Shown piece after piece: positions 14,497 through 21,188 of a stretch of DNA of 45,935 nucleotides. The notes below the pieces were generated by a model. That model searched no databases. It saw only the letters and a program-made list of their open reading frames with translations, and had not been told where the DNA came from. Both the position numbers and the translations under genes were made by a program. The first letter of the stretch is position 1. Each line of letters starts with the position of its first letter. The DNA is from Niallia circulans NBRC 13626 (lineage in GTDB: Bacteria > Bacillota > Bacilli > Bacillales > Cytobacillaceae): NCBI RefSeq assembly GCF_001591585.1, contig NZ_BCVE01000029.1, positions 1 to 45,935 of the forward strand. Direction: 5' to 3'.

Positions 14497-14526
14497 AAAA
14501 GCCCACTTTTTATAAAGAAGGCTTTT
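14497..14526 (-). terminator. Terminator of 53-residue membrane protein gene
   Basis: AAAAGCC/GGCTTTT arms flank a 16-nt loop. On the minus strand the stem is followed by a T-rich tail (TTTTTATAT). It may also stop rightward transcription. Confidence 0.55.
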
Positions 14527-14533
14527 AGAACAA

Positions 14534-14695
14534 TTAATTAGTTGTTTTTTCTTTATGACTAAATTTGTTTTTAAAGTAAAGGTAGTCAACTTTGTGTTTT
14601 GTAGACATTAATTGAGAGGCCAATATCGCAGTATAAAAAGTTGTTAAAAGAATAGCTAATACACCAAGTCCTAAGGCAGAATTATTTTTTGACAT
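14534..14695 (-). CDS. Membrane microprotein 1, 53 residues
   Basis: ATG at 14695 follows a perfect AAGGAGGTG. One membrane helix covers residues 8-29 (LGLGVLAILLTTFYTAILAS), followed by a basic tail (STKHKVDYLYFKNKF). The helix core LTTFYTAI closely matches LTTIYTLI of a second reverse-strand microprotein at 16753-16899, so the two are probably paralogous cargo. No known family. Could affect host membrane or superinfection, which is inference. Confidence 0.65.
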   Translation of the reverse strand: MSKNNSALGLGVLAILLTTFYTAILASQLMSTKHKVDYLYFKNKFSHKEKTTN

Positions 14696-14797
14696 AACGG
14701 TACACCTCCTTCTAAGTTTATCTTTTCTAAATTAGAAGAATTTATACGAAGGATAGTTAGTAATATTGGAAGCAGAAAGGAAGGGTGAAGGAAATTG

Positions 14798-14914
14798 ATG
14801 ATTCTTTTTAAAAAATATGTTTGGAATCCAATAAAAAAACACCAGAAACTTACTTATTTAGCACTTGCGCTATTGTTAATAGTGCCGCCATTAATTAGAT
14901 TTTTAAGCAAATAA
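14798..14914 (+). CDS. Membrane microprotein, 38 residues
   Basis: ATG at 14798 after AAGGAAGGGTGAAGGAAATTG. The sequence starts with a basic stretch (FKKYVWNPIKKHQK) followed by a hydrophobic helix (LTYLALALLLIVPPLI), ending in a short basic tail. A single-pass membrane peptide of unknown role, near the reverse-strand membrane microprotein. Its leader repeats the GCAGAAAGGAAGGGTGAAGG module seen at other rightward genes in this block. Confidence 0.5.
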   Translation: MILFKKYVWNPIKKHQKLTYLALALLLIVPPLIRFLSK

Positions 14915-14931
14915 GATAACAACTGTGCAAT

Positions 14932-14968
14932 AAGAAAAAGAGCAATGGTAGATAAATCTGACCATTGC
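14932..14968 (-). terminator. Terminator of VOC gene 2
   Basis: GCAATGGT/ACCATTGC 8-bp stem with 11-nt loop just after the VOC stop. On the minus strand it is followed by TCTTTTTCTT, a good terminator tail. Confidence 0.75.
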
Positions 14969-14976
14969 ATTAAGGT

Positions 14977-15360
14977 TTAACAATTGCAGATCATTAATAC
15001 GTTTCCATCTAAATCTTCAAAGTTAAAATAGGCAAAATCACCAATGCGCTCTATTTCTCTGACAACTGTTATTCCTTTGTTTTTGACAAATTTATATGCT
15101 AGATCAATATCTTCGACAAAAAAATTAAATAAGACATGGCTTGAAGGTTTTAATGTGAAACTTGGATCGAAAGTGTGATCGTCTAAAGTAAGTCCAGTCT
15201 CAGTCGTAACAGGGATATTATAAACAGGAGATAAAACATCCTCTTTATTAAAGGGAAGTCCAAGAAGCTCGCTGTACCACTCTGCAGATTTTTCTAAGTC
15301 ACTTACATGGATAAAAACATTATTTACCTTACAGGCAATTGGAGAACGGAGTGAATTCAT
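14977..15360 (-). CDS. VOC (glyoxalase/bleomycin-resistance fold) protein 2
   Basis: 127 residues. NNVFIHVSDLEKSAEWYSELLGLPF (13-37) and the C-terminal FAYFNFEDLDGNVLMICN are the classic halves of a VOC domain, with a middle HVLFNFFVEDIDLAYKFVKNKGI. H17 and E114 are possible metal ligands. It is only distantly similar to the VOC protein at 12654-13055. AAAGGATG ribosome site, own terminator, opposite strand to phage genes: independent cargo. The substrate is unknown, and resistance or detoxification is only a family-level possibility. Confidence 0.88.
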   Translation of the reverse strand: MNSLRSPIACKVNNVFIHVSDLEKSAEWYSELLGLPFNKEDVLSPVYNIPVTTETGLTLDDHTFDPSFTLKPSSHVLFNFFVEDIDLAYKFVKNKGITVVREIERIGDFAYFNFEDLDGNVLMICNC

Positions 15361-15460
15361 TCATTTCATCCTTTACTTTTTATTTTTCTACTGTATTTAA
15401 ATTAATTCAATAAATCGTAAGGAAATCCTTCAAAAATGATAAAAATTAATATCCGTAGTA

Positions 15461-15483
15461 CGAAACTTATCCGCAGAAAGGAA
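15461..15483 (+). repeat. Direct repeat B (copy A at 14462-14484)
   Basis: CGAAACTTATCCGCAG followed by AAAGGAA. Provides the GAAAGGAAGG ribosome site for the gene at 15491. 22 of 23 positions match copy A. Confidence 0.7.
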
Positions 15484-15490
15484 GGGCGAA

Positions 15491-15880
15491 ATGAAACAAA
15501 GAGTATTTGAAACAGTTAATGGCAAAGATTTGATTATTAAACACAGAAAATCAGCAGTTATTTTTGAAGTTGATTTACTTGAAGATGAAAAACCTAATTT
15601 TCAATTTCAATTCACAGAAGAAACCTTTAAAGAGTTTGTTGCTTATATTGAGTCTATTGCAAATGAAATATGGTCTAGTTTTATTCCTAAAGATGCTACA
15701 AGTGAGGCATCAGATTACTGGGAGTACTATGATAAAGAGTTTGATAACAATGGATACTTGAGAATTAGTGAAAAATACCTTGAGGTAGAAGGTCCTCATA
15801 CTACGACAGGTCGATTATATCAGTTTAATAAGGCAAAAATGCAGAGTTTTATTTTTGATTTAAGAAAGTTAGTGTCCTAA
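15491..15880 (+). CDS. Unknown phage protein, 129 residues
   Basis: AAAGGAAGG ribosome site. An acidic, aromatic-rich protein starting with strands (MKQRVFETVNGKDLIIKHRKSAVIFEVDL) followed by a helix (TEETFKEFVAYIESIANEIW) and a second strand/helix pair. It resembles no family I can name. It is followed by the regulator gene with a 24-bp gap and a matching leader, so the two are probably co-transcribed. Confidence 0.6.
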   Translation: MKQRVFETVNGKDLIIKHRKSAVIFEVDLLEDEKPNFQFQFTEETFKEFVAYIESIANEIWSSFIPKDATSEASDYWEYYDKEFDNNGYLRISEKYLEVEGPHTTTGRLYQFNKAKMQSFIFDLRKLVS

Positions 15881-15904
15881 TAACTAAAGGAAGGGTGAAG
15901 GGAA

Positions 15905-16447
15905 ATGGATGCTAACGGCAAAAGCAATGAGGAATTGATGGATCACATTATCAAAATTGCTTCTGAAACGGCAATTGATTATTACAAACAGAGAGAAAAA
16001 GAGCAAAAGAGAAAAAGGGTAGATCGTCGATTGCGAAATACTCGTCTCCTTCTTGCAAACTATAAAAATTTTAAAATTCACTGCGAGGAGAACATTGTGG
16101 AAATTGACCACTTGCTAGATCCTGACGATTTCGAGTTTTTGGATTATGGTGATTTGGTTATTGAGTCGATTGTTAAAAGTAAACAACGTACTATCGCCAT
16201 GGTGTCTTACCTGGATCGCATGCTTGACGTGTATAAGGCTGTTGCGGAGACAGCGAACCGAAAGGAAGAGATTCGCCGCTATGACACCCTACTAAAGTAC
16301 TATATTTTAGATCCGGCACTAAATTTTGAAGAAATAGCAAATGTCCAAAAAGTGAGTGTTAAGACTGTCAAACGAGATTTAGAAAATGCGGTTAAATCCT
16401 TGTCAGCATTGATTTTCGGTGTAGATAGTGTTCGATTCATCGAGTAG
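15905..16447 (+). CDS. Putative phage late/early-late transcription regulator (ArpU/RinA-like)
   Basis: 180 residues. A basic N-terminus (REKEQKRKRVDRRLRNTRLLLANYKN) and long helices precede a C-terminal sigma-region-4-like HTH (NFEEIANVQKVSVKTVKRDLENAV). This architecture resembles phage regulators of the ArpU/RinA group that activate later operons. The codon use changes slightly (GAT/GAC, CGT/CGC richer) compared with neighbours. Directly downstream is a consensus promoter and then a strong terminator. The exact family is uncertain. Confidence 0.6.
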   Translation: MDANGKSNEELMDHIIKIASETAIDYYKQREKEQKRKRVDRRLRNTRLLLANYKNFKIHCEENIVEIDHLLDPDDFEFLDYGDLVIESIVKSKQRTIAMVSYLDRMLDVYKAVAETANRKEEIRRYDTLLKYYILDPALNFEEIANVQKVSVKTVKRDLENAVKSLSALIFGVDSVRFIE

Positions 16448-16469
16448 GAAAAAAAGTTTTCGATGTCCA

Positions 16470-16498
16470 TTGACTGGGTTTTGATAAAATGGTAATAT
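16470..16498 (+). promoter_or_regulatory. Consensus promoter after regulator gene
   Basis: TTGACT (16470-16475) and TAATAT (16493-16498) with 17-bp spacing, the best sigma-A match I see in this block. The expected start is near 16505, only about 65 nt before a strong terminator. Confidence 0.7.
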
Positions 16499-16521
16499 GA
16501 TAACATAAAATAATTGTGAAT

Positions 16522-16570
16522 ACGCAAAAAAGGCATCTGATACCATGTGTACCAGGTGCCTTTTTTGCGT
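16522..16570 (+). terminator. Strong terminator of short transcript
   Basis: Arms 16522-16539 and 16553-16570 pair over 18 positions with one G-T wobble, including AGGCATCTG/CAGGTGCCT and flanking A6/T6 runs. It is symmetric, so it works on either strand. With the promoter at 16470 it defines a predicted transcript of about 66 nt, a possible small RNA or antitermination point. Confidence 0.85.
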
Positions 16571-16585
16571 CTATGAGGTGATTTG

Positions 16586-16654
16586 ATGAAGGCTACACCT
16601 AAGCAAAAACAGCCTAGAAAATCGAAAAAGCCAAAAGGAAAAACGGTTTTCTAG
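16586..16654 (+). CDS. Basic micro-ORF, 22 residues
   Basis: ATG at 16586 after GAGGTGATTTG. The peptide starts MKATPKQKQPRKSKK and is almost entirely Lys/Pro/Gln with a GKTVF end. It follows the terminator, so it depends on read-through or another promoter. Similar tiny basic peptides occur in phage late-control regions. Function unknown. Confidence 0.45.
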   Translation: MKATPKQKQPRKSKKPKGKTVF

Positions 16655-16673
16655 AATCGGATAATATTTCACT

Positions 16674-16697
16674 CTTCATCCTTTTTAAAGGATGAAG
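16674..16697. repeat. Perfect inverted repeat
   Basis: CTTCATCCTTT and AAAGGATGAAG, an 11-bp perfect stem with 2-bp centre, no T tract after it on either strand. Between the 22-codon frame and membrane microprotein 2. May be an operator or RNA element. Confidence 0.5.
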
Positions 16698-16752
16698 ATT
16701 CAATAAGAGGATTAATTCAAATGATATTTTTTTATGAAATTAAATTAAGATT

Positions 16753-16899
16753 TTATCTCTTTATATTTGTATAAATGTACTTAACCATTTTCATTGTCTT
16801 TAATCCTAAAATAGTAATTATTAATGTATAGATTGTGGTTAAGACAATAGCATAATAACCTAGATGTGTTATATTACCAGATGGTTTTGCAAATTTCAA
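16753..16899 (-). CDS. Membrane microprotein 2, 48 residues
   Basis: TTG start at 16899, 8 nt after GAAAGGA. One membrane helix (LGYYAIVLTTIYTLIITILG, 13-32) with a basic C-terminal tail (KMVKYIYTNIKR). The core LTTIYT and the general layout match the 53-residue microprotein at 14534-14695. Both are on the reverse strand beside cargo. No T-rich terminator is obvious. The 479 bp upstream (16900-17378) hold no other confident gene, only a hairpin at 17097 and a palindrome at 17319. Confidence 0.6.
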   Translation of the reverse strand: MKFAKPSGNITHLGYYAIVLTTIYTLIITILGLKTMKMVKYIYTNIKR

Positions 16900-17096
16900 A
16901 GTGATTCATCCTTTCGAAAAAACTATTAGCTTGTATCCTTTTGGAGCATTCTTAGTATCTACTTTAGAAAGTAAATTATGTATTGGTTATCAGGAAATAA
17001 TAATTGAGTAATTTTATGTTCACAAAGCAGTAAGAAAAGCATACGAATAGTTTTTATGAAGTGGTAATAAAAAGCGTTATAAGATATAGAAAAATT

Positions 17097-17130
17097 ACTA
17101 AGGTTATTTCGGACTAGGGATAACCTTAGT
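17097..17130 (-). terminator. Hairpin in gene-poor stretch
   Basis: ACTAAGGTTAT/ATAACCTTAGT, a perfect 11-bp stem with a 12-nt loop. On the minus strand it is followed by AATTTTTCT, so it can terminate leftward transcription, although no leftward gene is seen immediately to its right. Confidence 0.55.
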
Positions 17131-17318
17131 GCAAATAGTTTGGGAGAACATTTTAATTAAGAATACAATTATAAAATAATATTGTAAATGCGAGAAAATT
17201 AATCTAATACCAATTTTTTTGTAATTAAAAAGATGAAGTGGACTTAATTAAAATATTGTCACAAAAGATGATTGTTAATACTAATGAGGTTACCTTATGA
17301 ATGATCTGCTAAGTGAAT

Positions 17319-17334
17319 ATCAAATTAATTTGAT
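17319..17334. promoter_or_regulatory. Palindrome upstream of repeat protein
   Basis: ATCAAATTAATTTGAT is a perfect 16-bp palindrome 44 bp before the repeat-protein start, a possible operator. A 16-codon ATG frame (17297-17347) overlaps it but has a poor ribosome site. Confidence 0.4.
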
Positions 17335-17378
17335 GTGCATAAACTAATTATGATTAATCCAATTTTGGAAGGATGTAA

Positions 17379-17960
17379 ATGAATAATAACTTACAAGAAA
17401 TTATAGGATCTGTCATTTCTGCAATTGGTACAATACAAGCAGCTATTAGTAACACGCCTCAATTCAATCTAAATGAGATTGAAAGTTATGAATGGAAACT
17501 TGTGGGGAATGTTTTGCAAGCACTAGGAGGCAGTTTGTCTGCTGATGGTCAAGGTACGGAATCATTAGAAAAATTAGGTGATGAAATTGGAGCTGTAGGT
17601 AATTCAACTGTAGTAACGAGTTTGCTACTTTACAAAATGTGTAATACTATAACAGAGCAAAAATTAATTATAAGTGGTAGTTGGATTCAAGCATTAGGCA
17701 GTTTCGTAGGACTTATAGACGAATTTTTTGATAGTACAGATGAGGGAAGAATAGAGAACATAGTTGGTGGTTTTTTGCAAGGGATTGGGAATTCATTACA
17801 AGCAATTGGAGGGATTGAAGAATTAGATAATATAGGTAAGAAACAATATCAAAATATAGGGGTAATTGGTAGTTGGATTCAAGCGAGTGGGTCTGTTCTT
17901 TCGCTTATAGGACAAATTAAGGAAGAATTAGAAGAAATACGACAGAATATTAATGAATAG
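17379..17960 (+). CDS. Gly/Trp/Gln repeat protein (resembles DUF6944 repetitive family)
   Basis: 193 residues, GGAAGGATG site. The protein is built from repeats of the type G-x-W/F-I/L-Q-A-x-G-S: VGNVLQALGGS, SGSWIQALGS, GGFLQGIGNSLQAIGG and IGSWIQASGS, each followed by an acidic loop. The segments are amphipathic and Gly-rich, like membrane-inserting or amyloid-like sequences. I associate the pattern with Bacillus DUF6944 repetitive proteins, without certainty. Isolated gene with a palindrome upstream and strong terminator downstream: cargo gene, possibly a host-interaction protein. Confidence 0.65.
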   Translation: MNNNLQEIIGSVISAIGTIQAAISNTPQFNLNEIESYEWKLVGNVLQALGGSLSADGQGTESLEKLGDEIGAVGNSTVVTSLLLYKMCNTITEQKLIISGSWIQALGSFVGLIDEFFDSTDEGRIENIVGGFLQGIGNSLQAIGGIEELDNIGKKQYQNIGVIGSWIQASGSVLSLIGQIKEELEEIRQNINE

Positions 17961-18052
17961 TATTTTTTTATTAATTGAAACAAATAATTTTTAGATTTTG
18001 GTAATTTTTTCTTCTTGGTGGGGCGAAACAGTTAATAATACATTCTGATTGC

Positions 18053-18095
18053 TGGATGATATATGAGGAGTCTCCCTCATATATCATCCAATTTT
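18053..18095. terminator. Bidirectional terminator between convergent genes
   Basis: TGGATGATATATGAGG (18053-18068) and CCTCATATATCATCCA (18075-18090) form a perfect 16-bp stem with 6-nt loop, followed by ATTTTAATT. It lies between the repeat-protein gene and the leftward membrane-protein gene. Confidence 0.85.
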
Positions 18096-18102
18096 AATTA
18101 GT

Positions 18103-18570
18103 CTAGTTAATCTCTTTAGTAGGATAATTTTTATCTAATATTTTTTGGAATCCATAATTCAACATTGCATAAAGGTAAGCAGATAGGAAAAGGAATGTCT
18201 GATTGACTTTTTTTAATTTGTAAAATCCTAATTTTTCAAAAAAATGATTAAGAGGATATGCTAGGAGTAAATCCATAATACCATTTAATAATGCGTATAG
18301 CCAAAATTTCTTATATGTGTAATGAAAAATAATAATGTTTCCAACAAAATATGGTCCAAAAATGAATGTGAAGGCGCTATTTATTCTACCATGTACACCT
18401 CCCTTTACTTTCCACCAGTTGAATTTCACGGAAAGTAATGTTTCAACTAATAAGAAAATAGTTGAGAACAAAGTAACAGGCAAGAATTTAAAAAAAGATT
18501 TTTTGGGAATAAAAAAAATACTAGCCCATGAAACTGATAATATTAAAATTCTGATGATTAATTTTAACAT
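18103..18570 (-). CDS. Multi-pass membrane protein (CBO0543-like)
   Basis: 155 residues from the ATG at 18570, 7 nt after AAAGGAG; the two upstream ATGs are too close to that site or outside it. Four or five hydrophobic segments (about 2-20, 30-48, 70-90, 95-115, 128-145) with short loops. FNWWKVKGGVHGR and FIFGPYFVGN between them resemble the CBO0543-type proteins of spore-formers, but I hold this loosely. Function unknown. Reverse strand, own ribosome site: cargo. Confidence 0.6.
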   Translation of the reverse strand: MLKLIIRILILSVSWASIFFIPKKSFFKFLPVTLFSTIFLLVETLLSVKFNWWKVKGGVHGRINSAFTFIFGPYFVGNIIIFHYTYKKFWLYALLNGIMDLLLAYPLNHFFEKLGFYKLKKVNQTFLFLSAYLYAMLNYGFQKILDKNYPTKEIN

Positions 18571-18736
18571 AAACATACTCCTTTGGTAATGAATCATGAT
18601 TAGTATTAGATTAAATTTAAAAAATATGTATAAAAAATGTGGGGATTTTTATTAAAACACTATATACTAGGAGATTTTATAAAAAATACTAAGCAAATGA
18701 TGGGGAGTCTATCATTTGCTAAAGGAAGTGATCCTC

Positions 18737-18937
18737 ATGAGACTTAAAGAATTAGAGATTAATACTAGTACAATGCGACTAGAAGTTGATATAATGGAAC
18801 AAAAAGGAAGCTTTGCCATTGTTGTGTGTGATGGACGAGCTAAGCTTACTCAACTGCCGGAACATGGGGAGACAAAAATCATCACTCATCAAGGGAAGGT
18901 GAAGCGGGTTAAGTTTGATGAGGGGGAAGATTTTTGA
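18737..18937 (+). CDS. xtrA: XtrA/YqaO-like phage protein
   Basis: 66 residues from the ATG at 18737, after AAGGAAGTGAT; the frame's earlier ATG at 18716 has no ribosome site. The C-terminal half (LPEHGETKIITHQGKVKRVKF, then DEGEDF) is the hallmark of PBSX XtrA and skin YqaO. XtrA stands between early genes and the late regulator in PBSX, as here. Biochemical role unknown. Its TGA overlaps the TTG of the next gene, so both are translated together. Confidence 0.85.
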   Translation: MRLKELEINTSTMRLEVDIMEQKGSFAIVVCDGRAKLTQLPEHGETKIITHQGKVKRVKFDEGEDF

Positions 18938-19680
18938 CACAAAGAATATTGGATATAGACATGGACTTTTTTCTAAATGAAATTGCTTACCATGTGAATG
19001 GAATGTCAAGATTAAATAGTACTGATTATATTCCTTGGAACGAAGATCGGTTTAGACGGTTTTTGGAAGAAAAATGTAATCTGAGTAAAGAAAATAAGAT
19101 TGAAGGAAGAATTGTTACACACCATAATGAAGCATTCTATTTTATTGAAGAACTTATTGAGAAGCAATTAATCCAGACACCCATTGAATGGACCCATATA
19201 GATGCTCATTCAGATTTAGGTTTAGGAGATTCTGGGTGGTACTATATATCATCTGAATTAATGCATTATGATATACACAAAAGAATAAAATATGTTGAAA
19301 AAAACAAGATAAAACTATCGAACTATATGGCATTCCTATTAGCATTTGGCTGGTTATCAAAAGTGGATTTTGTACATCATGACAATTGGGATTTTGATGA
19401 TTTCTTTAGTATATACTTGAAAAATTTTAATGATCAAAGTGGTTTCTTTGAATTTAAAACTTTTGAAAAGGGACTTGAAGCGGGATATTTAATTGAGAAT
19501 GCAAGGAAATTAAAACCCGTTCAAAGTGATAGTGTAATTCCATTTGAAATACTTAGAGAAGATACTTTTCAAACAGATGAAAATTTTAATTATCTTATAT
19601 TCTGCCAATCACCACAATACACACCAGAAAGTGCAGATTTTATGTTAAAAATAATTAAAGAATATATTATAGAGATATAA
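18934..19680 (+). CDS. UPF0489-family, arginase-like fold protein
   Basis: 248 residues, TTG start inside the end of xtrA after GAGGGGGAAG. RILDIDMDFFLNEI (4-17) and WTHIDAHSDLGLG (86-98) match UPF0489. HIDAHSD is the arginase/deacetylase-type metal-binding H-x-D-x-H-x-D pattern, and THHNEAFYFIEEL (62-74) is the usual intermediate helix. Metal-dependent hydrolase activity on an unknown amide or guanidine substrate is a family-level inference. Unusual in a phage early-late junction. Followed by a terminator. Confidence 0.75.
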   Translation: MTQRILDIDMDFFLNEIAYHVNGMSRLNSTDYIPWNEDRFRRFLEEKCNLSKENKIEGRIVTHHNEAFYFIEELIEKQLIQTPIEWTHIDAHSDLGLGDSGWYYISSELMHYDIHKRIKYVEKNKIKLSNYMAFLLAFGWLSKVDFVHHDNWDFDDFFSIYLKNFNDQSGFFEFKTFEKGLEAGYLIENARKLKPVQSDSVIPFEILREDTFQTDENFNYLIFCQSPQYTPESADFMLKIIKEYIIEI

Positions 19681-19706
19681 ATAAAAGTTCTACCAGCCAA
19701 CTGGAG

Positions 19707-19752
19707 GACACTGAACAAGCGGTTAAACCCGTTTCGTTTGGTGTCTTTTTTT
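19707..19752 (+). terminator. Terminator after UPF0489 gene
   Basis: GACACTGAAC... and ...GTTTGGTGTC arms pair with wobbles and an inner CGG/CCG, followed by seven T residues. A good rho-independent terminator. Confidence 0.75.
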
Positions 19753-19776
19753 ATTTATCTAAATGAGGTGATAATG

Positions 19777-19962
19777 ATGAATCCACTATTAAAAACACAG
19801 CTTAAAGAATGGGAAAAACAACATCTTAAGACTCAATCACCTAAGAAAAAATCAGTTGCAAAAAAGAAAGAACTCCTTTCACATAGAGACTTAGAAGAGC
19901 TAATGGGCATAAGAAAACCTACATATAGAAGACATAATGGTGCATTAAGACAAAGGGGGTAA
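19777..19962 (+). CDS. Small Lys-rich protein
   Basis: 61 residues from the ATG at 19777, 6 nt after GAGGTG; an adjacent ATG at 19774 is only 3 nt away. Very basic middle (TQSPKKKSVAKKKELL) and a short helix (SHRDLEELMGIRKPTYRRHNGALRQRG) that could be a minimal HTH. Sits directly before the sigma-like regulator with a 6-bp gap. Function unknown, perhaps DNA-binding. Confidence 0.6.
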   Translation: MNPLLKTQLKEWEKQHLKTQSPKKKSVAKKKELLSHRDLEELMGIRKPTYRRHNGALRQRG

Positions 19963-19968
19963 TTACTG

Positions 19969-20421
19969 ATGAAGGAGAAAATCGAACAATTAATTAGGGA
20001 TTATCACTGGATGAGTAATGAAGTGGATCGTTTGCAAAAAGCGTTATATGGATATGCACGACCAATGAGGAGTTGGGGAGTAGCCTTGTATGGAGATGAA
20101 GCTGGAATGCCTCGAGGAAGTTCTGGTAAAAGCCAGATTGAATTACAACAAATGGATATCAGAGAAGAACGTTTATATAACCGGCTACAAAAGTATCAAA
20201 AATATGTGATGGCTATTGAGATGGCCGGTGATCTTCTTGAAAATGAAAAGGAAAAAATCATATATGATTGTTTGTTAGATGGCATGAGTTATAGAGTAAT
20301 AGGTAATCATTTAGGAATCTCTAAAGAACAAGTGAGAAGATTGAAATCCAATATATTGTGCCAAATGTGTCAAATGTGCCACTTTAGTACATTGTTGAAT
20401 AAAGAAAAATCGGCAGTGTAA
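19969..20421 (+). CDS. Sigma-like late regulator (Xpf-like position)
   Basis: 150 residues. The N-terminal half is helical (MKEKIEQLIRDYHWMSNEVDRLQKAL). Residues 93-131 (NEKEKIIYDCLLDGMSYRVIGNHL, then GISKEQVRRLKSNIL) are a sigma-70 region-4-like HTH. The tail has CQMCQMC, an unusual Cys pair. It occupies the place of PBSX Xpf, between XtrA and the terminase, and is expected to activate the packaging-to-lysis operon. A stem-loop follows the stop. Confidence 0.75.
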   Translation: MKEKIEQLIRDYHWMSNEVDRLQKALYGYARPMRSWGVALYGDEAGMPRGSSGKSQIELQQMDIREERLYNRLQKYQKYVMAIEMAGDLLENEKEKIIYDCLLDGMSYRVIGNHLGISKEQVRRLKSNILCQMCQMCHFSTLLNKEKSAV

Positions 20422-20436
20422 AATGGAAGGCAGGAC

Positions 20437-20481
20437 GGGGAGGCGGTTAATAAGCTGCCTCCCCTACATTACCTTCGGTAA
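20437..20481 (+). terminator. GC-rich hairpin after late regulator
   Basis: GGGGAGGC/GCCTCCCC (20437-20464) is the most GC-rich stem in the window, followed by a second small hairpin TTACC-TTC-GGTAA (20469-20481). No T run immediately after, so termination efficiency is uncertain. Confidence 0.6.
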
Positions 20482-20539
20482 AGTAAAATAAAACTACCAT
20501 TTTTCCATAATTACCCGATATAATATTTGGAGGTATTTT

Positions 20540-20774
20540 ATGGAAAAAATTGATTTTAGTCCTGTCGGGGATACCGTTAATGGAATGGCTATCCAATTTG
20601 GAATAGTCATGATTTACTGGAGCAATAGCATTTATAGTAGTTTTTATTTTATTTAGGTTAATAAGAATTCCAAAACAGATAGCTAATTTTCTTGCAACTG
20701 CAGCATTTCTAGCTGCTTTATATTATTCTTTTACGCCAAATTATTTACCGTGGGTTCAAAGTTTGGTTGGTTAA
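20540..20774 (+). pseudogene. Frameshifted small membrane protein gene
   Basis: ATG at 20540 with GGAGG upstream gives MEKIDFSPVGDTVNG... then hits a stop after 41 codons. From the TTT at 20613-20615 the next frame continues as a natural membrane protein (TGAIAFIVVFILFRLIRIPK... ending YLPWVQSLVG, stop at 20774). Removing one T restores a 77-residue two-helix protein. Either a real single-base insertion, a sequencing error, or frameshifting. Confidence 0.7.
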
Positions 20775-20839
20775 TTGCAGGAAAATATCTCCTTTTGTCG
20801 AATTATAGAAGTTAGAATGCTTATAGGGGGGAGATAAAA

Positions 20840-21109
20840 ATGACTAACTTAGGAAATACACTCAAGTTAGGTGCTACTGTTTTTTCGATTGGCTTTGGAT
20901 TTTTATTAATATTATTAAAGCTATTAGATTATTACAAATACAAAATTTATGGCCAGTGGCTTAGTAATGCTTCATACGAACAAATAGATGCAGTGTTTGC
21001 TGCAAGCGGTATAAATGATATGATTTTCAAATGCTCTATAGTATTAGGGATCGTTGGTATAATTATTTCTTTCTCAACCATTTCACAAGTTAATAGCAAT
21101 TCAAGATGA
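20840..21109 (+). CDS. Two-helix membrane protein, 89 residues
   Basis: AGGGGGGAG ribosome site. Hydrophobic helices at about 11-28 (ATVFSIGFGFLLILLKLL) and 64-82 (CSIVLGIVGIIISFS), separated by a short polar region. No family recognised. It follows the frameshifted membrane gene and precedes the terminase. Perhaps conversion or superinfection-exclusion cargo, but there is no direct evidence. Confidence 0.6.
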   Translation: MTNLGNTLKLGATVFSIGFGFLLILLKLLDYYKYKIYGQWLSNASYEQIDAVFAASGINDMIFKCSIVLGIVGIIISFSTISQVNSNSR

Positions 21110-21124
21110 ATAAAAAAATTATTT

Positions 21125-21149
21125 AGAGTCCCTGCGGCTCTTTTTTTTT
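21125..21149 (+). terminator. Terminator before packaging operon
   Basis: AGAGTCC-CTGC-GGCTCT stem with a run of nine T residues, a strong rho-independent terminator separating membrane genes from the terminase operon. Confidence 0.85.
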
Positions 21150-21188
21150 GTTCAAAACAATATAACGAAAGGAGTGGTGGTGATGTAA

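Noticed and set aside
17297-17347. 16-codon leader peptide over the palindrome
   Set aside because: Weak ribosome site; the palindrome alone explains the sequence better.
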